A DNA stretch of 64,000 nucleotides from Scytalidium lignicola (lineage: Eukaryota; Ascomycota; Leotiomycetes), in the NCBI GenBank assembly GCA_002812745.2, contig NCSJ02000165.1:1-64000 (forward strand), in the 5' to 3' direction. Of this stretch, positions 46,417 to 58,608 are shown piece after piece. Each line of letters starts with the position of its first letter. Positions within the stretch are counted from its first letter, which is position 1. The notes beneath the pieces were generated by a model. That model saw nothing but the letters and a program-made list of their open reading frames with translations. It was not told the DNA's origin and made no database searches. A program made the translations under genes and the position numbers.

Positions 46417-48950
46417 TCATGCGGACTCTGCACGAACCATTCTCCATAACGCAACCCTAGTGTTTTCCTCAAAGTTTGCCTCCAGTAGTTTATCGAATTC
46501 TACACTTGCTTTTAGAGCCTCGTCTGTATTACGACGATTATTTGACGTAATTTTTGACTGCCAATACTTAGCGAATCCCGTAATCTGCTGTACAAGGACT
46601 CTTTCCATTTCTTTCCTAGCGTCAAGGACCTGGTCGACCACCGCCGGGAGAAGTTCACCATTGACTAAAGGCTTGATGTATGCCAGCGGATTCAAAAGTT
46701 GTCTTCTATCTTGTAACTGCTTAATTACAGCCCAAAATGGAGAGAAGTCTAGTTCAGCAGACTGTCGAACGGAATCAGGTATTTCGTGAGTCAGGAATAG
46801 GTTTTCTATAAGAATGAGATTCTTAATGAGAAAGACCTGTGCATTAAGGATACCTGAAGTGCGCTTAATAGTTGTTGCTGCTCTTTGGAGGGATTCTGTT
46901 GTCTGGTGAACGATTTCGTAAAGAACATCTCCCTTTTTCTATGCAATATGTTTAAGCCAACATTTTAGGGGACAGCTTGCGGAGATATCATGACTTACAG
47001 GCCGTTCAAATCTACTCTCATTATACAAAATAAGCAGGTCAATAGCAGATTTGACAGTAGGATAGGCAGTTGAGACTCCACCACTAACAGAAGAACCATT
47101 CTGAGCACTACTATTTTCTGACACTCGTTGGCTTTTCGATTTGGTTCTCCCGTTGACGATTGTAGGAAGCTCGAGGTCTTCTTCTGTAGGCTTGAAATGC
47201 TCTAATTCGGCGGCCGCTGCTATGAAAAGCGAATCTGATAAAGGCCAAAGATGTTCATTCAACAATATATAAGCCGCTTTTCGATGATCTTCAAGAGGGC
47301 GATCGACATCATCGTTACCCTCTGATGCAGACATATACATCGTTTCCAACCATCCGATGAGGTCGGCGACTCGGTGTAGATCTCTATTGCCGAGATATGG
47401 TTTCAGAAAGTTAACTAGAGTTGTAATATGAACCGCGAAACCCTTCTGCAACCGTTCAACATAGCTGCTCTTTTCAGCAACAGATCCAACAATCTTCTCC
47501 GGCTGGTACTCAATCATGAGTGGACCGCTCTGGAATATATCCTCCGTAAGTTTCGCCTCGTTATGGCAAATATCAAGCACATATTGAACACATCTGCGAG
47601 AGAACAGCTTGAATTCAGTTTCCGGCGATGGAGTGCTGGTGGCATATTTTTTGAGCTTTCGCTGGACCAATGGCACAACGAATTGACGACTTTTAATATA
47701 TTCTTCAAGTAATTGATTGAATAGAAAGTGGTAACTCAAAACATAGGCCCCTCGTCGAACATGATCATCACAGTGACCAAAGGCGAATTCATCAGTCGTC
47801 AGAAATTTCACCAGCGGTGGCCCCAACCGGTCAACAAGAGACTCAAATTTGCCGTAGAATAATGCATACTCTGCAGTCTCGGAATGTTCTTTATCCCGGG
47901 TTTGTTTCACAACCTCATCTGTCACCTCACGGAGATTTGAAGCGAAGGCTGTCTGAATAAGGGTAAGAGCCCTTTCAAGCAGAGAAATGTAACGCGTTTT
48001 ATATGTCGCTGAATCGCGATAGTCAGGCTTCATAAACGTTAGCTTCTGTTGTATTAAGTAAGGTAGAACCATTGTATCCTAAGAGGAGTATCTCTAGTCA
48101 GGCACGACAGGGTTGACGTACATGCTGATCCATGAAATCTATACAAGCGTTCAAGTCTAACAGCATTCCCAAGAAGTCATCGCTCTTGACCAGTCTTCCA
48201 GACCCAGGAGCATTAAGCCTCCGTGTGAGAGGCTCTAGGTAGCTATAAAATTGTAAGTTGGTACCAACCTCGTCCGCTAGATTGCGGAGACGCTTTTGCT
48301 CTGCCAGAAGGTTTTCACACTGGGCTTGGAATGCCCTGCTCTGTGACTCGACGGTTTTGAAGGAGTCCGACAGTGTAGCTAATAAGTCTAATGCAGATAC
48401 TGTGTCTTCTAACAAGTTGTCAAGGTGTTGTTCGGATAGAGATAACTGATCTCGATATAACCTTCTTCAAGTCAATGAGGATAAGAGACCAAGAAACTAG
48501 CGTGCATACAAATACTCCTCTTGAGTAGCATTTAATAGGTCATCTTCATATAAGTAGTAACGATTGGCAACATTATCTCTTCTCCTAGCAGGATCTAATA
48601 CATCCAACTGGTCTTGGGACTTCTTCAATTGAAACTCTGTATGAATGTATGCGCGAGCGACATCATAAAAGTCGCTATAAGACTTGGCTCTTCTCGTTAA
48701 GGTCGGGCTTGGTGGGCCCTTCGGAATTTGCTCTTCCTCGTATATATCGAGAATTGGATCCACAGGCTCTGATATATGATTAGTGCCCTATATATACAGG
48801 TCAGTGGTGCTCTTCTCGCAGAAGAAATCCACCTACATTTTGTTGCCTTAATAAGGACTCTCTTCGACGATGTTTTACCGATTGGGAAGCCCCGCCATCT
48901 TTCTTCTGCTGCAGTTCTGGTACATAACTGTACCAGGCATCATCATACAT
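46417..48950 (-). CDS. COG3: Conserved oligomeric Golgi complex subunit 3
   Basis: Five exons: 48950-48837, 48787-48510, 48464-48122, 48078-46999 and 46938-46417, giving 778 residues with all phases consistent. COG3 (Sec34) is in lobe A of the COG complex, which tethers vesicles for retrograde traffic within the Golgi. Key blocks: MYDDAWYSYVPEL at the start, the coiled-coil region FQLKKSQDQLDVLD and FQAQCENLLAEQKRLRNLA, then YSYLEPLTRRLNAPG, IDFMDQH, YRDSATYKTRYISLLERAL, ALFYGKFESLV, DLHRVADLIGWLETMYM, and the C-terminal domain with NPLAYIKPLV. The start is the first ATG in frame, and the family begins at this point. It is head-to-head with FMP25. Confidence 0.95.
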
Positions 48951-49181
48951 AGTTGGTTTTTGGACTCGGACATGGGGTAGGTCAAGGCTGGGAAACACCA
49001 AATTCAAGAGTATGTTTAGGTGTCAACGCACGGACCACGAGGCTCCACGCGAAATCCGGGGGACCAAAGATCGCAAGGCTGAAATAAGACTGATGCAGTA
49101 GGTACTAGCTGGAATTCTTCAAGCATTTACGACATTTACAACATCTTTACCTACTATGAATTAATCCTATTAATAAACAAT

Positions 49182-50957
49182 ATGTATCCAGCAAAGGCAT
49201 CAATGAATTCCTTCAGAAGTTCTGCGCCAATGAGACAGAAGAAACTATCTGTGTTCATAAAGGCTGCTCAACATAGGTCCATTCAATTAGGACCCAATTC
49301 CAGACCCTATCCTGTGAACCACCAGGCTTCTAGTCATCGAACAGCAGCCATTCTTATAGCGTCACTTCTAGGTGGAGGGTTTTTCTACTCATTGGGATAT
49401 CCGAAAGTACTTCAAGCAGAAGCTCCTGCAACCCGGGTCGAAGTTCAATTTGAAGAAGCGCGGAGGAAGCCAAAATCAAGAAATGATAGTCGCAATTTAA
49501 TCAGTTCACAACATCTTCAGGTCCAGAAGAGCTGGGAACATCCGGGGGTGTATGCATGGGGCTCCAATAGTAGCCGTGTTGCGGCTCCAGATTCGGACGA
49601 AGCTTATGTCAAAACTCCTCGACGCATTGCCTATTTTGACGGGAAGATCCTTCGAGATATTAAACTTGATAATAATTTTGGGGCAGCTGTCACTGAGAAT
49701 GGCGACCTATTGCAGTGGGGGACAACGTTCTCTTCAAACTGTCGTGCTCCAACGCCCACTCTAACTGGAAAAGACATCATCAAAATATCTTTATCTCGAG
49801 ATCGGATTATTGCTCTGTCATCAAATGGAACTGTATATTCCGTCTCGGCATCACTGGAAGACCAAGATCTAGGGACTAAGCCTTACGAAAATACATGGAT
49901 TCCGTTCTGGAAGACGAGATCTCCAATCAGTTATCGAATATTAACACCACACAACCTGACATGGGGAGAATCGATATCTAATATAGCCAGTGGGCTCGAG
50001 CATTGCTTGCTACTTACTTCTAAAGGGCGAGTATTTTCGTTCGCATCAGGCAATGAAGACTTTCCTTCGAGAGGACAACTTGGTATACCAGGTCTAACAT
50101 GGGCCACAAAGCCACATGGACCTCACGACCAACTGCACGAAATTAGGACCCTAAAAGGATTTGATATCACAAAAATAACTGCTGGTGACTTACATTCCCT
50201 GGTTATTGATAAAACTGGTAGAGTGTTCGCTTTTGGAGATAACTCAGCTGGTCAACTTGGATTCGACCCTGATCCTGAATTGCCAATTATTGACGCGCCA
50301 TCCCTCCTTCCCATTGATCAACTTTACAAAGGCACTAATCTCCTTCCCCGAGTCACAATGGTCTATGCTGGAGGGTTAAATTCCTTTTTCACGATAGATG
50401 CAACTCGTGTTGCTGGTCAAGGAGAAGAGAACCCCGTTGGTCTTGGCCGGATTACAGCTGATACATGGGCCTGCGGACAAGGTATATTAGGTGCACTTGG
50501 GAATGGAAAGTGGACTCACGTTCAAGGGACACCTACAAAAGTCAAAGCCCTTTCCGGCCTCTTTGAGTATGACGAGCAGAAGGAAACTGTGGTTCCGATT
50601 CGCCTTTCTCGTATCTCTGTTGGTTCAACACATGTATCCGCGATCATGAATAACCGCTCTTATGTAGGCGCAACAGACAAGACATCAGAAAACGACACGG
50701 ATTGGGGGTCTGATGTACTACTATGGGGTGGTAATCAATTTTACCAGCTAGGAACAGGGAAAAGGAACAATGTCAGCAGTCCGGTGTACATTGCTCCACT
50801 TGATACTCGTGCTGAGAAGGAGTATGGTAGAGATGGAGAACATAGATTCCAGATTACGCCAGGAAAGAAGATTCAGGTTGAGGGAAGAAAAGTCTTTGTG
50901 GAACAAAGGATTGAGTGTGGCAGAGGCGTCACTGCTGTGTATTCTGGAACACATTAA
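49182..50957 (+). CDS. FMP25: FMP25-like mitochondrial RCC1-repeat protein
   Basis: Single exon, 591 residues. The N-terminus is basic and acid-free (SMNSFRSSAPMRQKKLSVF, AAQHRSIQLG), consistent with mitochondrial import. One membrane segment follows near residues 53-72 (TAAILIASLLGGGFFYSLGY). The rest carries RCC1-type beta-propeller repeats: GVYAWGSNSS, GDLLQWGT, GRVFSFASGNE with GQLGIPG, GRVFAFGDNSAGQLGFDP, TWACGQGILGALGNG and DVLLWGGNQFYQLGTG. In yeast Fmp25 is an inner-membrane protein needed for assembly of the bc1 complex (complex III). ATG 49182 is first in frame. Met 8 is a possible alternative. Confidence 0.9.
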   Translation: MYPAKASMNSFRSSAPMRQKKLSVFIKAAQHRSIQLGPNSRPYPVNHQASSHRTAAILIASLLGGGFFYSLGYPKVLQAEAPATRVEVQFEEARRKPKSRNDSRNLISSQHLQVQKSWEHPGVYAWGSNSSRVAAPDSDEAYVKTPRRIAYFDGKILRDIKLDNNFGAAVTENGDLLQWGTTFSSNCRAPTPTLTGKDIIKISLSRDRIIALSSNGTVYSVSASLEDQDLGTKPYENTWIPFWKTRSPISYRILTPHNLTWGESISNIASGLEHCLLLTSKGRVFSFASGNEDFPSRGQLGIPGLTWATKPHGPHDQLHEIRTLKGFDITKITAGDLHSLVIDKTGRVFAFGDNSAGQLGFDPDPELPIIDAPSLLPIDQLYKGTNLLPRVTMVYAGGLNSFFTIDATRVAGQGEENPVGLGRITADTWACGQGILGALGNGKWTHVQGTPTKVKALSGLFEYDEQKETVVPIRLSRISVGSTHVSAIMNNRSYVGATDKTSENDTDWGSDVLLWGGNQFYQLGTGKRNNVSSPVYIAPLDTRAEKEYGRDGEHRFQITPGKKIQVEGRKVFVEQRIECGRGVTAVYSGTH

Positions 50958-51273
50958 CTTTCTAATTGTTGTAATTTTATCTGTGTGTATTATGCCATGT
51001 AGGATATCGTTCCACTGTACAGTTAGGAAATGGACTCAAACGGATCAAGGATAAAAGTCTACCGTGGAGAATAATGCCAGTATTACGATGGTGAATTTTC
51101 GTAGAAGATTTGTCACTTCCAAATCAAGACAACCTTATAATATGAAGCAATTGCAGAAATCTGCCAATTTATGAATGTGCCAAGTAGGTTCTTTATTAAG
51201 CCTGACTTTGACGAAATACAGCCCAGAATGCACGTATTTGACTCCCAAACCCAAATAACCCAAACCTTTGTGT
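50958..51273. other. Intergenic, convergent 3' ends
   Basis: 3' flanks of FMP25 (+) and RPS26 (-). Nothing else is seen. Confidence 0.5.
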
Positions 51274-51913
51274 CTAAGCTGTCTTGGCAGCAGCCTGGTT
51301 AGGAGTAACCTTCTTTCCGTCCTTGTTATAACGAACACGTGGGGGAGGAGCTCGGTTGCGGCGGCCCTCTCGGGATCGAACACTATTAAAACTTTGTCAG
51401 CAACCTGTTCTCTTCGGAGGAAGGATGTTCGACCAAGGATCATCTCAAGGCCTTTAGCGTACCGGACAATCTTGCCGTGGATAGCGCAAGAGACACAGTA
51501 CTGCAACTTGAGGTACATCTTGGGAACGGTATATTCTGGGAATACGGATGCTTCCGAGATATCACCTATAGCACAATCATTGTCAGCGAATGTTGCAACA
51601 AAATTTGCCCCATCCTCCATGTTTTTGCATATTTCGAGACTGAGTATTCCAGAAACCCCAATCTTCGGTATGGAACTGTAGGTGTGACGTACGAATAGCA
51701 GCAGACTCAACCATGTTACGGATGGTGAATCTCTTTATCGCCTTATCCTTAGGAGTGCATCGCGAGCAGTTGGAGCATCTGATCGGCTTGACGTGACCAC
51801 GTCCCTTCTTGTTACGACCACTGTAGTTGATATGTTAACCTTTCCATTCTCATACGGAATTCTATTGTCGTAGGAGGGATTGTGACGTACTTGGACGCGC
51901 GCTTCTTGACCAT
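51274..51913 (-). CDS. RPS26: 40S ribosomal protein S26
   Basis: Four exons: 51913-51891, 51820-51693, 51565-51463 and 51382-51274, giving 120 residues. eS26 sits near the mRNA exit channel of the small subunit. The joined product reads [18 protein letters not shown], then [20 protein letters not shown] (first zinc-binding pair), [31 protein letters not shown] (second Cys pair) and [18 protein letters not shown] with a basic tail. This is the full family sequence. Three introns in such a short gene, with the first only 23 nt into the coding region, are typical of highly expressed fungal ribosomal protein genes. It is divergent from the ubiquitin-S27a gene. Confidence 0.97.
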
Positions 51914-52856
<943 letters not shown>

Positions 52857-53458
52857 AGGATTGGATGTTGACTGTGAAATATTGAGGACTAGCTTCTGAT
52901 TAGTGAATCTGTATCATAGATAGAATCCAATACTACACAATCGCAATCATTTTTCAGTGTTTTTAATTGTGGTATTGCTATCTAACCTTCAAACTCTTAC
53001 CATAGCGGGGTATCCGTTATTCGCATGGAATTAGACAAGGAACCTACCACCACTACAAGTCAGACAAAATAATGTTAAAGAACTTCCTACAAGCCGAATT
53101 TCATCTGATAAATTTGGGTTTTACTCCCATTATTTTCCACTTTTGGCCGTTTGATTTGACTTCATCAATGCCCGGAGTTTTTCTTCCCCTAGGTCTCTTC
53201 TTATCAAGATTTAGCTTTCATCTCGCATCAGGAAATTGTCTAGGAACTCAGGAACTACGTGTAGCTTATGCTTCCTGCTTCCTGCTTCCTGCTGCCTTGA
53301 CAGGTATATGGGACAACTTCTCCCACAAGTAGACCAAACAGTTTCCCTAGTACGCCAATATACTCCTCAAAAGTTCAGATAGATGGTGTGCTGATTTTCA
53401 GCGTCATGGTGATTTTGATAATGTAAGACATGAAATCGCATGGTCTATATGTAAATTC
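52857..53458. other. Intergenic, convergent 3' ends
   Basis: Between the ubiquitin gene (+) and the F-box-like gene (-). A small + frame at 53072-53332 is hydrophobic and without recognisable features. A CTTCCTG triplicate lies near 53273-53292. No gene is supported. Confidence 0.5.
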
Positions 53459-55033
53459 TCATTGAAATGAGCTTAACATGTCGTCTAGCTTTTGCCTCTT
53501 TTTAAGTCTCATGCTAATAGATCCGCTACGCTCCTTTGTTTCAGATTTCCGGTTCGTCTTGTCGTGATGACCCTTGACAATTCTAGAATCTTCACAGTTG
53601 CTTTTGTCCTTCGCAGTTATACAATTTGGCTTTGGGGGAATAGTTTTAATGCGGATAAAGAACAAACGCATGAGTGACCAACTTGAATGTTCATATTGTT
53701 CAGGTGTGTTCCCTAGACACACAGATGCCATCGGCACAGAATTAACAAATTCCTTCTCTACAAGAGCATGGGTTGTAATAGGTACGCCAGCTTGAACGAG
53801 GTCAAGGTCATTACGCAGCAGTCCTAACCTGCAAAGGCTCGTAGTTGTATTGAAGTCCCAAGTTCTTCTATCAGTCCACAATTCTAGGTTGTCGGAGACT
53901 AAGGCTTTTTGACAGGCCATTAATGCTGACATACTCTCTCGAGGAGTCAGTTGAGTTTTCGCGGTATCATATAATTGCTGCCTTCCGAATTTCAAACCCG
54001 GGGTGGCTTCCATTGCAGAAGATGGTTGTGTCAACGAAAGTTTCTCTTCGCAGGCCGCTTCCAAAACGTCAAGAATGTCTTTATGGACACATGCTCTCCA
54101 ACCTAGCTCTGAAGCCTGAACTTTGGAAGCTGGATCAAAACCACAACCACGAACATCGTAGACGGCTAGTGATTGAAAGTTGTTGAGGTAAATCAAAGAC
54201 TTCGACGTTATCTCTTCATGACCCCAGAGCCTCAAAACCCTCAAGACTAAAAATGCTCCTTCCGAGGCAGCTTCATCCCAAGCTCTTACCAATCGATCTC
54301 CAATGCGGCAGGAATCATTGGTCTCTTCGCCGACAGGTTTGATAATATGCAGAGCGCTAAGGTTGGTGATCTCAGACAGCCTAACAAGGTCCGAGACTGC
54401 ACAGCTTGTTCCAATACATAGTGAAGTTATAAAGTCAAATTGCTTTGATATGAGAGGTTGTGTGTAAGTTAAAAGAGATAGTGAGGGGTTTTTGATCTCC
54501 TGGCGGAATCTGAGAAGATCCAAGGTCGTTGGTGACCTCCCACCAAGAACCTTGCTAAATATCGACCATTCTCTGAAGCAAATAAGATGGCTGTATGCCA
54601 TGGTATTAGTCCCTTAATTAATAAAAAAAAATTATCGTCAAGAATCAAAATGAATCAAAACGAATCAAACATCCAAATATGTTTATATACAACTGTATTG
54701 TCATGCTTACCGTTCACGTATCCGCTGCCAGATCCGCCACACGATCTCCAATGGAAGACACGCAATGCCTTCGGGAGTGACTTGCTTAATATTCTTCAAG
54801 ATACATTCAATTGCACAGTCCTGTAAAGAACGCACTCCTTGAACCTTCTTTTGAGAAGGCCATAGCTGATTTTGCTCAGAATGCGGTCGTAGCACTCGCT
54901 GCGGGTAATATATCCATTGCTGATCATCATGGCGATACTGTTCTGAATATGTCTCAGTAAATACTTGGCCAGTCTGCTGGTCGAACATTTGCATTCGTGC
55001 GACGTGGTTGATGGTGTTCCTCCTCCAGGACAT
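53459..55033 (-). CDS. F-box-like/leucine-rich protein, unidentified
   Basis: Two exons: ATG 55033 to about 54711, and about 54612 to 53459, giving roughly 490 residues. The first exon ends in CLPLEIVWRIWQRIRER, which has the LP-x-E-I-x-x-x-I look of an F-box, and the second opens with MAYSHLICFREWSIFSKV. The body has repeating LxxLxxL strands (LVLRVLRLWGHEEITSKSLIYLNNFQSL) like a leucine-rich domain, and the tail is basic (MRLKKRQK). The splice is uneasy. The best donor (GTAAGC at 54710) leaves a phase that does not match the acceptor TTAAG at 54613. A weaker donor (GTGAAC) fits, or one G is miscounted in the GGG after the acceptor. A ubiquitin-ligase adaptor role is inference only. Confidence 0.65.
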
Positions 55034-55432
55034 AGCGCATTGCTACAACCGTCATGTGCCGTTTTGAACGTGATTCACTGGAAGCAGAACAAACGTCACT
55101 GTTCTAATTGGGAAGCATATTCAATCAGAATCGTAAGCACTGGATTGCTCCCCATTGAGTTTGAATCGCACATCAGCAACCACGACCATAATAATATCAT
55201 TCCACCCTCAAATAATGCCAAGGACGGATGCCACCCGTTTAGCCAAAGCGCAAGGGTCTACGGCCGTATCCTGGTAACCCGCCGCCCACCTCGCCTGCAC
55301 GCGACCCGGCAATCAACGGTAATTCTTCCGCCCCTCTACGACGTAATTAACTGCAATATCAGTCTTGTTCAACATAACATCAACAGCTTTGGAGATGGTT
55401 ACTCCTCCGTTGGCTAATACAACTCACCAAAT
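55034..55432. promoter_or_regulatory. Divergent intergenic region
   Basis: Shared promoter of the F-box-like (-) and J-domain (+) genes. An open frame runs through on the + strand (54965-55417) but shows no domain. Confidence 0.45.
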
Positions 55433-56389
55433 ATGCTGAAAAATACAGGTCTATTGGTAGCTGCCAGCAATTTACATTACATATATGCTGCCTCCATCAC
55501 TGCAAACCCAGCACCGTCTCCATGTAGTCAGCATCGACAACCGAAATCATGCCACCTATATCGCCCGTACACCATTGTTTCTAATGGGCATAGCACACAC
55601 AACCATGGAGATCTTAGATGGCCAGAATTGACCTCAGCAGACACGATTCCAACTCCTTACCAGATTTTCGGGCAGAAGAAAGGCTCGCCCTATTCCAAGC
55701 GAAGATTCTACGAATTGGTCAAGCTGTACCATCCAGATAGGCATGACCATACCCGACACAATGGCTTATCCTACGCCACAAAATTAGAGAGATATAGACT
55801 TGTTGTAGCTGCCAACGACATTCTGTCGGACCCAGCCAAGAGAGGAGCATATGATCGCTGGGGAGCAGGATGGAATGGACACCCAGGCGTTGCTACCCGT
55901 CGAGATTCCTGGGATTCAACAGATAAAGCCTCGACGTGGAACAGTCCACAAGGGCCAAGTCAAAATGCCACGTGGGAAGATTGGGAGAAGTGGTATCAGC
56001 GTGATTCAAAGCCTCAAGAACCAATTTTTACATCGAACAGCGCTTTTGTTGTTCTGGTGGCCTCATTTATTGCAATTGGTATCTTTGGACAAGCCCAGTT
56101 GTTGGGATCCAGCACGATGAATCTATTGCAAAATCGAGATGAGTTTAATGAAAAGGTAAGTGAGGAACTTATGCGGAGACGAAGAGAAACATTGTCCTCG
56201 TTTGGGAATAGAGATGAGCGGATCCATAGTTTTCTCATTCAGAGAGATCCTATGGGACCTGTACCAGCTCCAGCGCAAGAGGATGACTCAAAGAAGCTCT
56301 TACAAATTAGTAATGAACATTTACATCCCAGTTCAAGCGTTGAGACTCATACTCAGGAAAGTCCTCAGAGCAGTCTCAATTCTAAATGA
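55433..56389 (+). CDS. Membrane-anchored J-domain (DnaJ-like) co-chaperone
   Basis: Single exon, 318 residues. The J domain spans about residues 74-145: TPYQIFGQKKGSPYSKRRFYELVKLY, the essential HPD tripeptide in YHPDRH, YRLVVAANDILSDPAKRGAYDRWG. It should stimulate the ATPase of an Hsp70. The N-terminus is free of acidic residues for about 50 positions and resembles a mitochondrial targeting sequence. One transmembrane segment lies near residues 200-220 (FVVLVASFIAIGIFGQAQL), followed by a short region ending in acidic and Gln/Ser-rich sequence. The length and layout fit fungal mitochondrial DnaJ-like proteins, but I cannot name the orthologue. ATG 55433 is the first in frame. Confidence 0.85.
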   Translation: MLKNTGLLVAASNLHYIYAASITANPAPSPCSQHRQPKSCHLYRPYTIVSNGHSTHNHGDLRWPELTSADTIPTPYQIFGQKKGSPYSKRRFYELVKLYHPDRHDHTRHNGLSYATKLERYRLVVAANDILSDPAKRGAYDRWGAGWNGHPGVATRRDSWDSTDKASTWNSPQGPSQNATWEDWEKWYQRDSKPQEPIFTSNSAFVVLVASFIAIGIFGQAQLLGSSTMNLLQNRDEFNEKVSEELMRRRRETLSSFGNRDERIHSFLIQRDPMGPVPAPAQEDDSKKLLQISNEHLHPSSSVETHTQESPQSSLNSK

Positions 56390-56968
56390 GGACCATGTGT
56401 GTTGGAATCCATACTTAAGATACTCCGAAGGAGTACTATGGGCTGAGAAGCTGCCATTGTTGAAACACATAGCTCTATCTACAAAGGAGTTGCGGCTTAG
56501 CTAGTAGAATAATTTTGCGGTGATCACGGGATCATCTTGTGACTGAGGACATCTCCATTTTTTTTTTGTTATTGGCGTTTGATATCCCTCATATTTAAAA
56601 TTCCAGAGCGCAGGAGACTAGAATATCTGAATATCTACTGCTAGGTCATCTTGGCCATTAGAGAGGCTGTGCTGGATTATCCGACGAGGATAAGTTGCAT
56701 AAAATTCTACTCTGCATGTACGTTGTATAACAATCATTACTGAGTTAAAAGCACGTATGGTGAATATTTAAGATAGAAACCTGAACTACCAACTACAACA
56801 ACCTGAATATACTACCGACCCCACCATATACACAGCCTCGTAACTGGAGCTGAAGTCATCGCGATCATCTCCAACACAAGGAGCTCCGCCCAACTTCGCC
56901 ACACAGCTTACTTCAAACCTACATGCCAAGAAACAACACATCAGAAGTTAGATATCTTCCATATATCC
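56390..56968. other. Intergenic, chitinase promoter
   Basis: Non-coding between two + strand genes. A 9-T run lies near 56560. No gene is recognised. Confidence 0.5.
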
Positions 56969-58407
56969 ATGAAATTTGCTCATTCAAAGAAATTTGTTCT
57001 TTATTTCCTCCTGCTTCTTGCTATACCGCTAGCACTTACAATTTATCAATTCCAATTCTCAGGCTCGCCACCTAAGCTATTTGCCGACCTCATCAACAAG
57101 AATCATAAAATGGCTGGAGCACAAGGATACCGTACTGTTGCATACTTTGTAAATTGGGCTATATATGGGAGGAAATACTTACCTCAGGATCTTCCAGCTG
57201 ACAAACTCACACATATTCTCTATGCGTTTGCAAATGTGAGACCGGAAAGTGGTGAGGTGTATGCTGTCATGACCCCACCATAACCTAGTGAATACACACT
57301 AACGACACTTTTAGATACCTTACAGATTCATGGGCAGATGAACAGGTATAATCTATCCGTATAGAGTTTTCCGCTTTCATAATAAAGTCCCATTACTAAT
57401 ATTCACAGATCCACTGGGAAGGAGACAGTTGGAATGATGTTGGAACTAACCTCTATGGTTGTCTCAAACAGCTTAATATTCTAAAGAAACAGAACCGGTC
57501 ACTCAAGATCCTCCTGTCGATCGGTGGTTGGACTTACTCATCCAACTTTGCAGCCCCAGCATCAACAGTTGCTGGCCGCGCAAAATTCGCCGAATCAGCC
57601 GTGTCTCTCATCAAGAACTACGGCTTCGATGGCATAGACATCGATTGGGAGTATCCCAAATCTAGCTCCGAAGCCCAAGACTTTGTGAACTTGCTGAGGA
57701 CATGTCGAGAGGCCATGGATGCGTATAGTTCCACCTTATCTTCCAGACCTCATTTTGAGCTCACCGTAGCCTGCCCAGCCGGTCCTTCCAATTACCAGAT
57801 TATGGATCTAAGGGGCATGGATGCATACATTGACTTCTGGAATCTAATGGCTTATGACTTTGCTGGCTCATGGGATCAGGTAACTGGCCATCAGGCCAAT
57901 ATCAAGGCTTCACAATCGAATCCCAAGGCTACTGCTTTCAGCGCAGAAACGGCTGTTAAGTACTACATCCAGCAAGGCGTTCATCCTTCCAAGATTGTCC
58001 TCGGTATGCCCCTTTATGGAAGAGCCTTTGAAAATACGGAAGGTCTGGGCAAACCGTACAGTGGTGTGGGCCAAGGGTCTTGGGAAGGTGGAGTCTACGA
58101 TTATAAAGCCTTACCATTACCGGGTGCTACGGAATATTATGACGAGGAAGCGGTAGCTACGTATAGTTATGATCCGGCAAAGAAGATGTTGGTGACGTAT
58201 GATACTGTTGAAATGGGGAGAAAGAAGACCGAGTGGATCAAGAATGCTAGACTAGGCGGTGCTATGTGGTGGGAAAGCAGTGCGGACAAGGTTGGAGAAG
58301 GCAGTTTGATTTCTGCTGTTGCGCAGAGTTTAGGAACCTTGGAGAATAGTCCAAACTGTTTGGAGTATCCAGAGACAAAGTTTGATAATCTCAAGAATGG
58401 AATTTAG
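56969..58407 (+). CDS. GH18 chitinase, membrane-anchored or secreted
   Basis: Three exons: 56969-57258, 57315-57345 and 57409-58407, giving 439 residues. The middle exon is only 31 nt and restores the family text [19 protein letters not shown]. It hydrolyses beta-1,4-N-acetylglucosamine polymers. The N-terminus has a basic start and a hydrophobic segment at about 8-27 ([18 protein letters not shown]), a signal anchor or signal peptide. Catalytic elements: [24 protein letters not shown] and [11 protein letters not shown], the DxxDxDxE motif with the acid/base Glu. [20 protein letters not shown] and [11 protein letters not shown] complete the barrel. No chitin-binding module is seen. The size and structure fit the fungal class V chitinases, used in wall remodelling or nutrition. 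Confidence 0.93.
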
Positions 58408-58608
58408 AAATATTGAAGGTATTTGGAGTAAAGTACATACTTAGTTTAGAAACAATAACTACCAGGTAAGAAGCTCATATGATTGAGAATCGATAGAAAA
58501 GTCTAGTCATAAAGATAATAACTCCCAAACTTCCAGACCCGCTAAATATCCTATAGTCCGAGCTAAATAACTTCTCATCCGTTTTTTATCTGACATTTTG
58601 AAGGATAC

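Noticed and set aside
54965..55417. 150-codon + strand frame before the J-domain gene
   Set aside because: It overlaps the F-box-like gene's first exon antisense and shows no domain.
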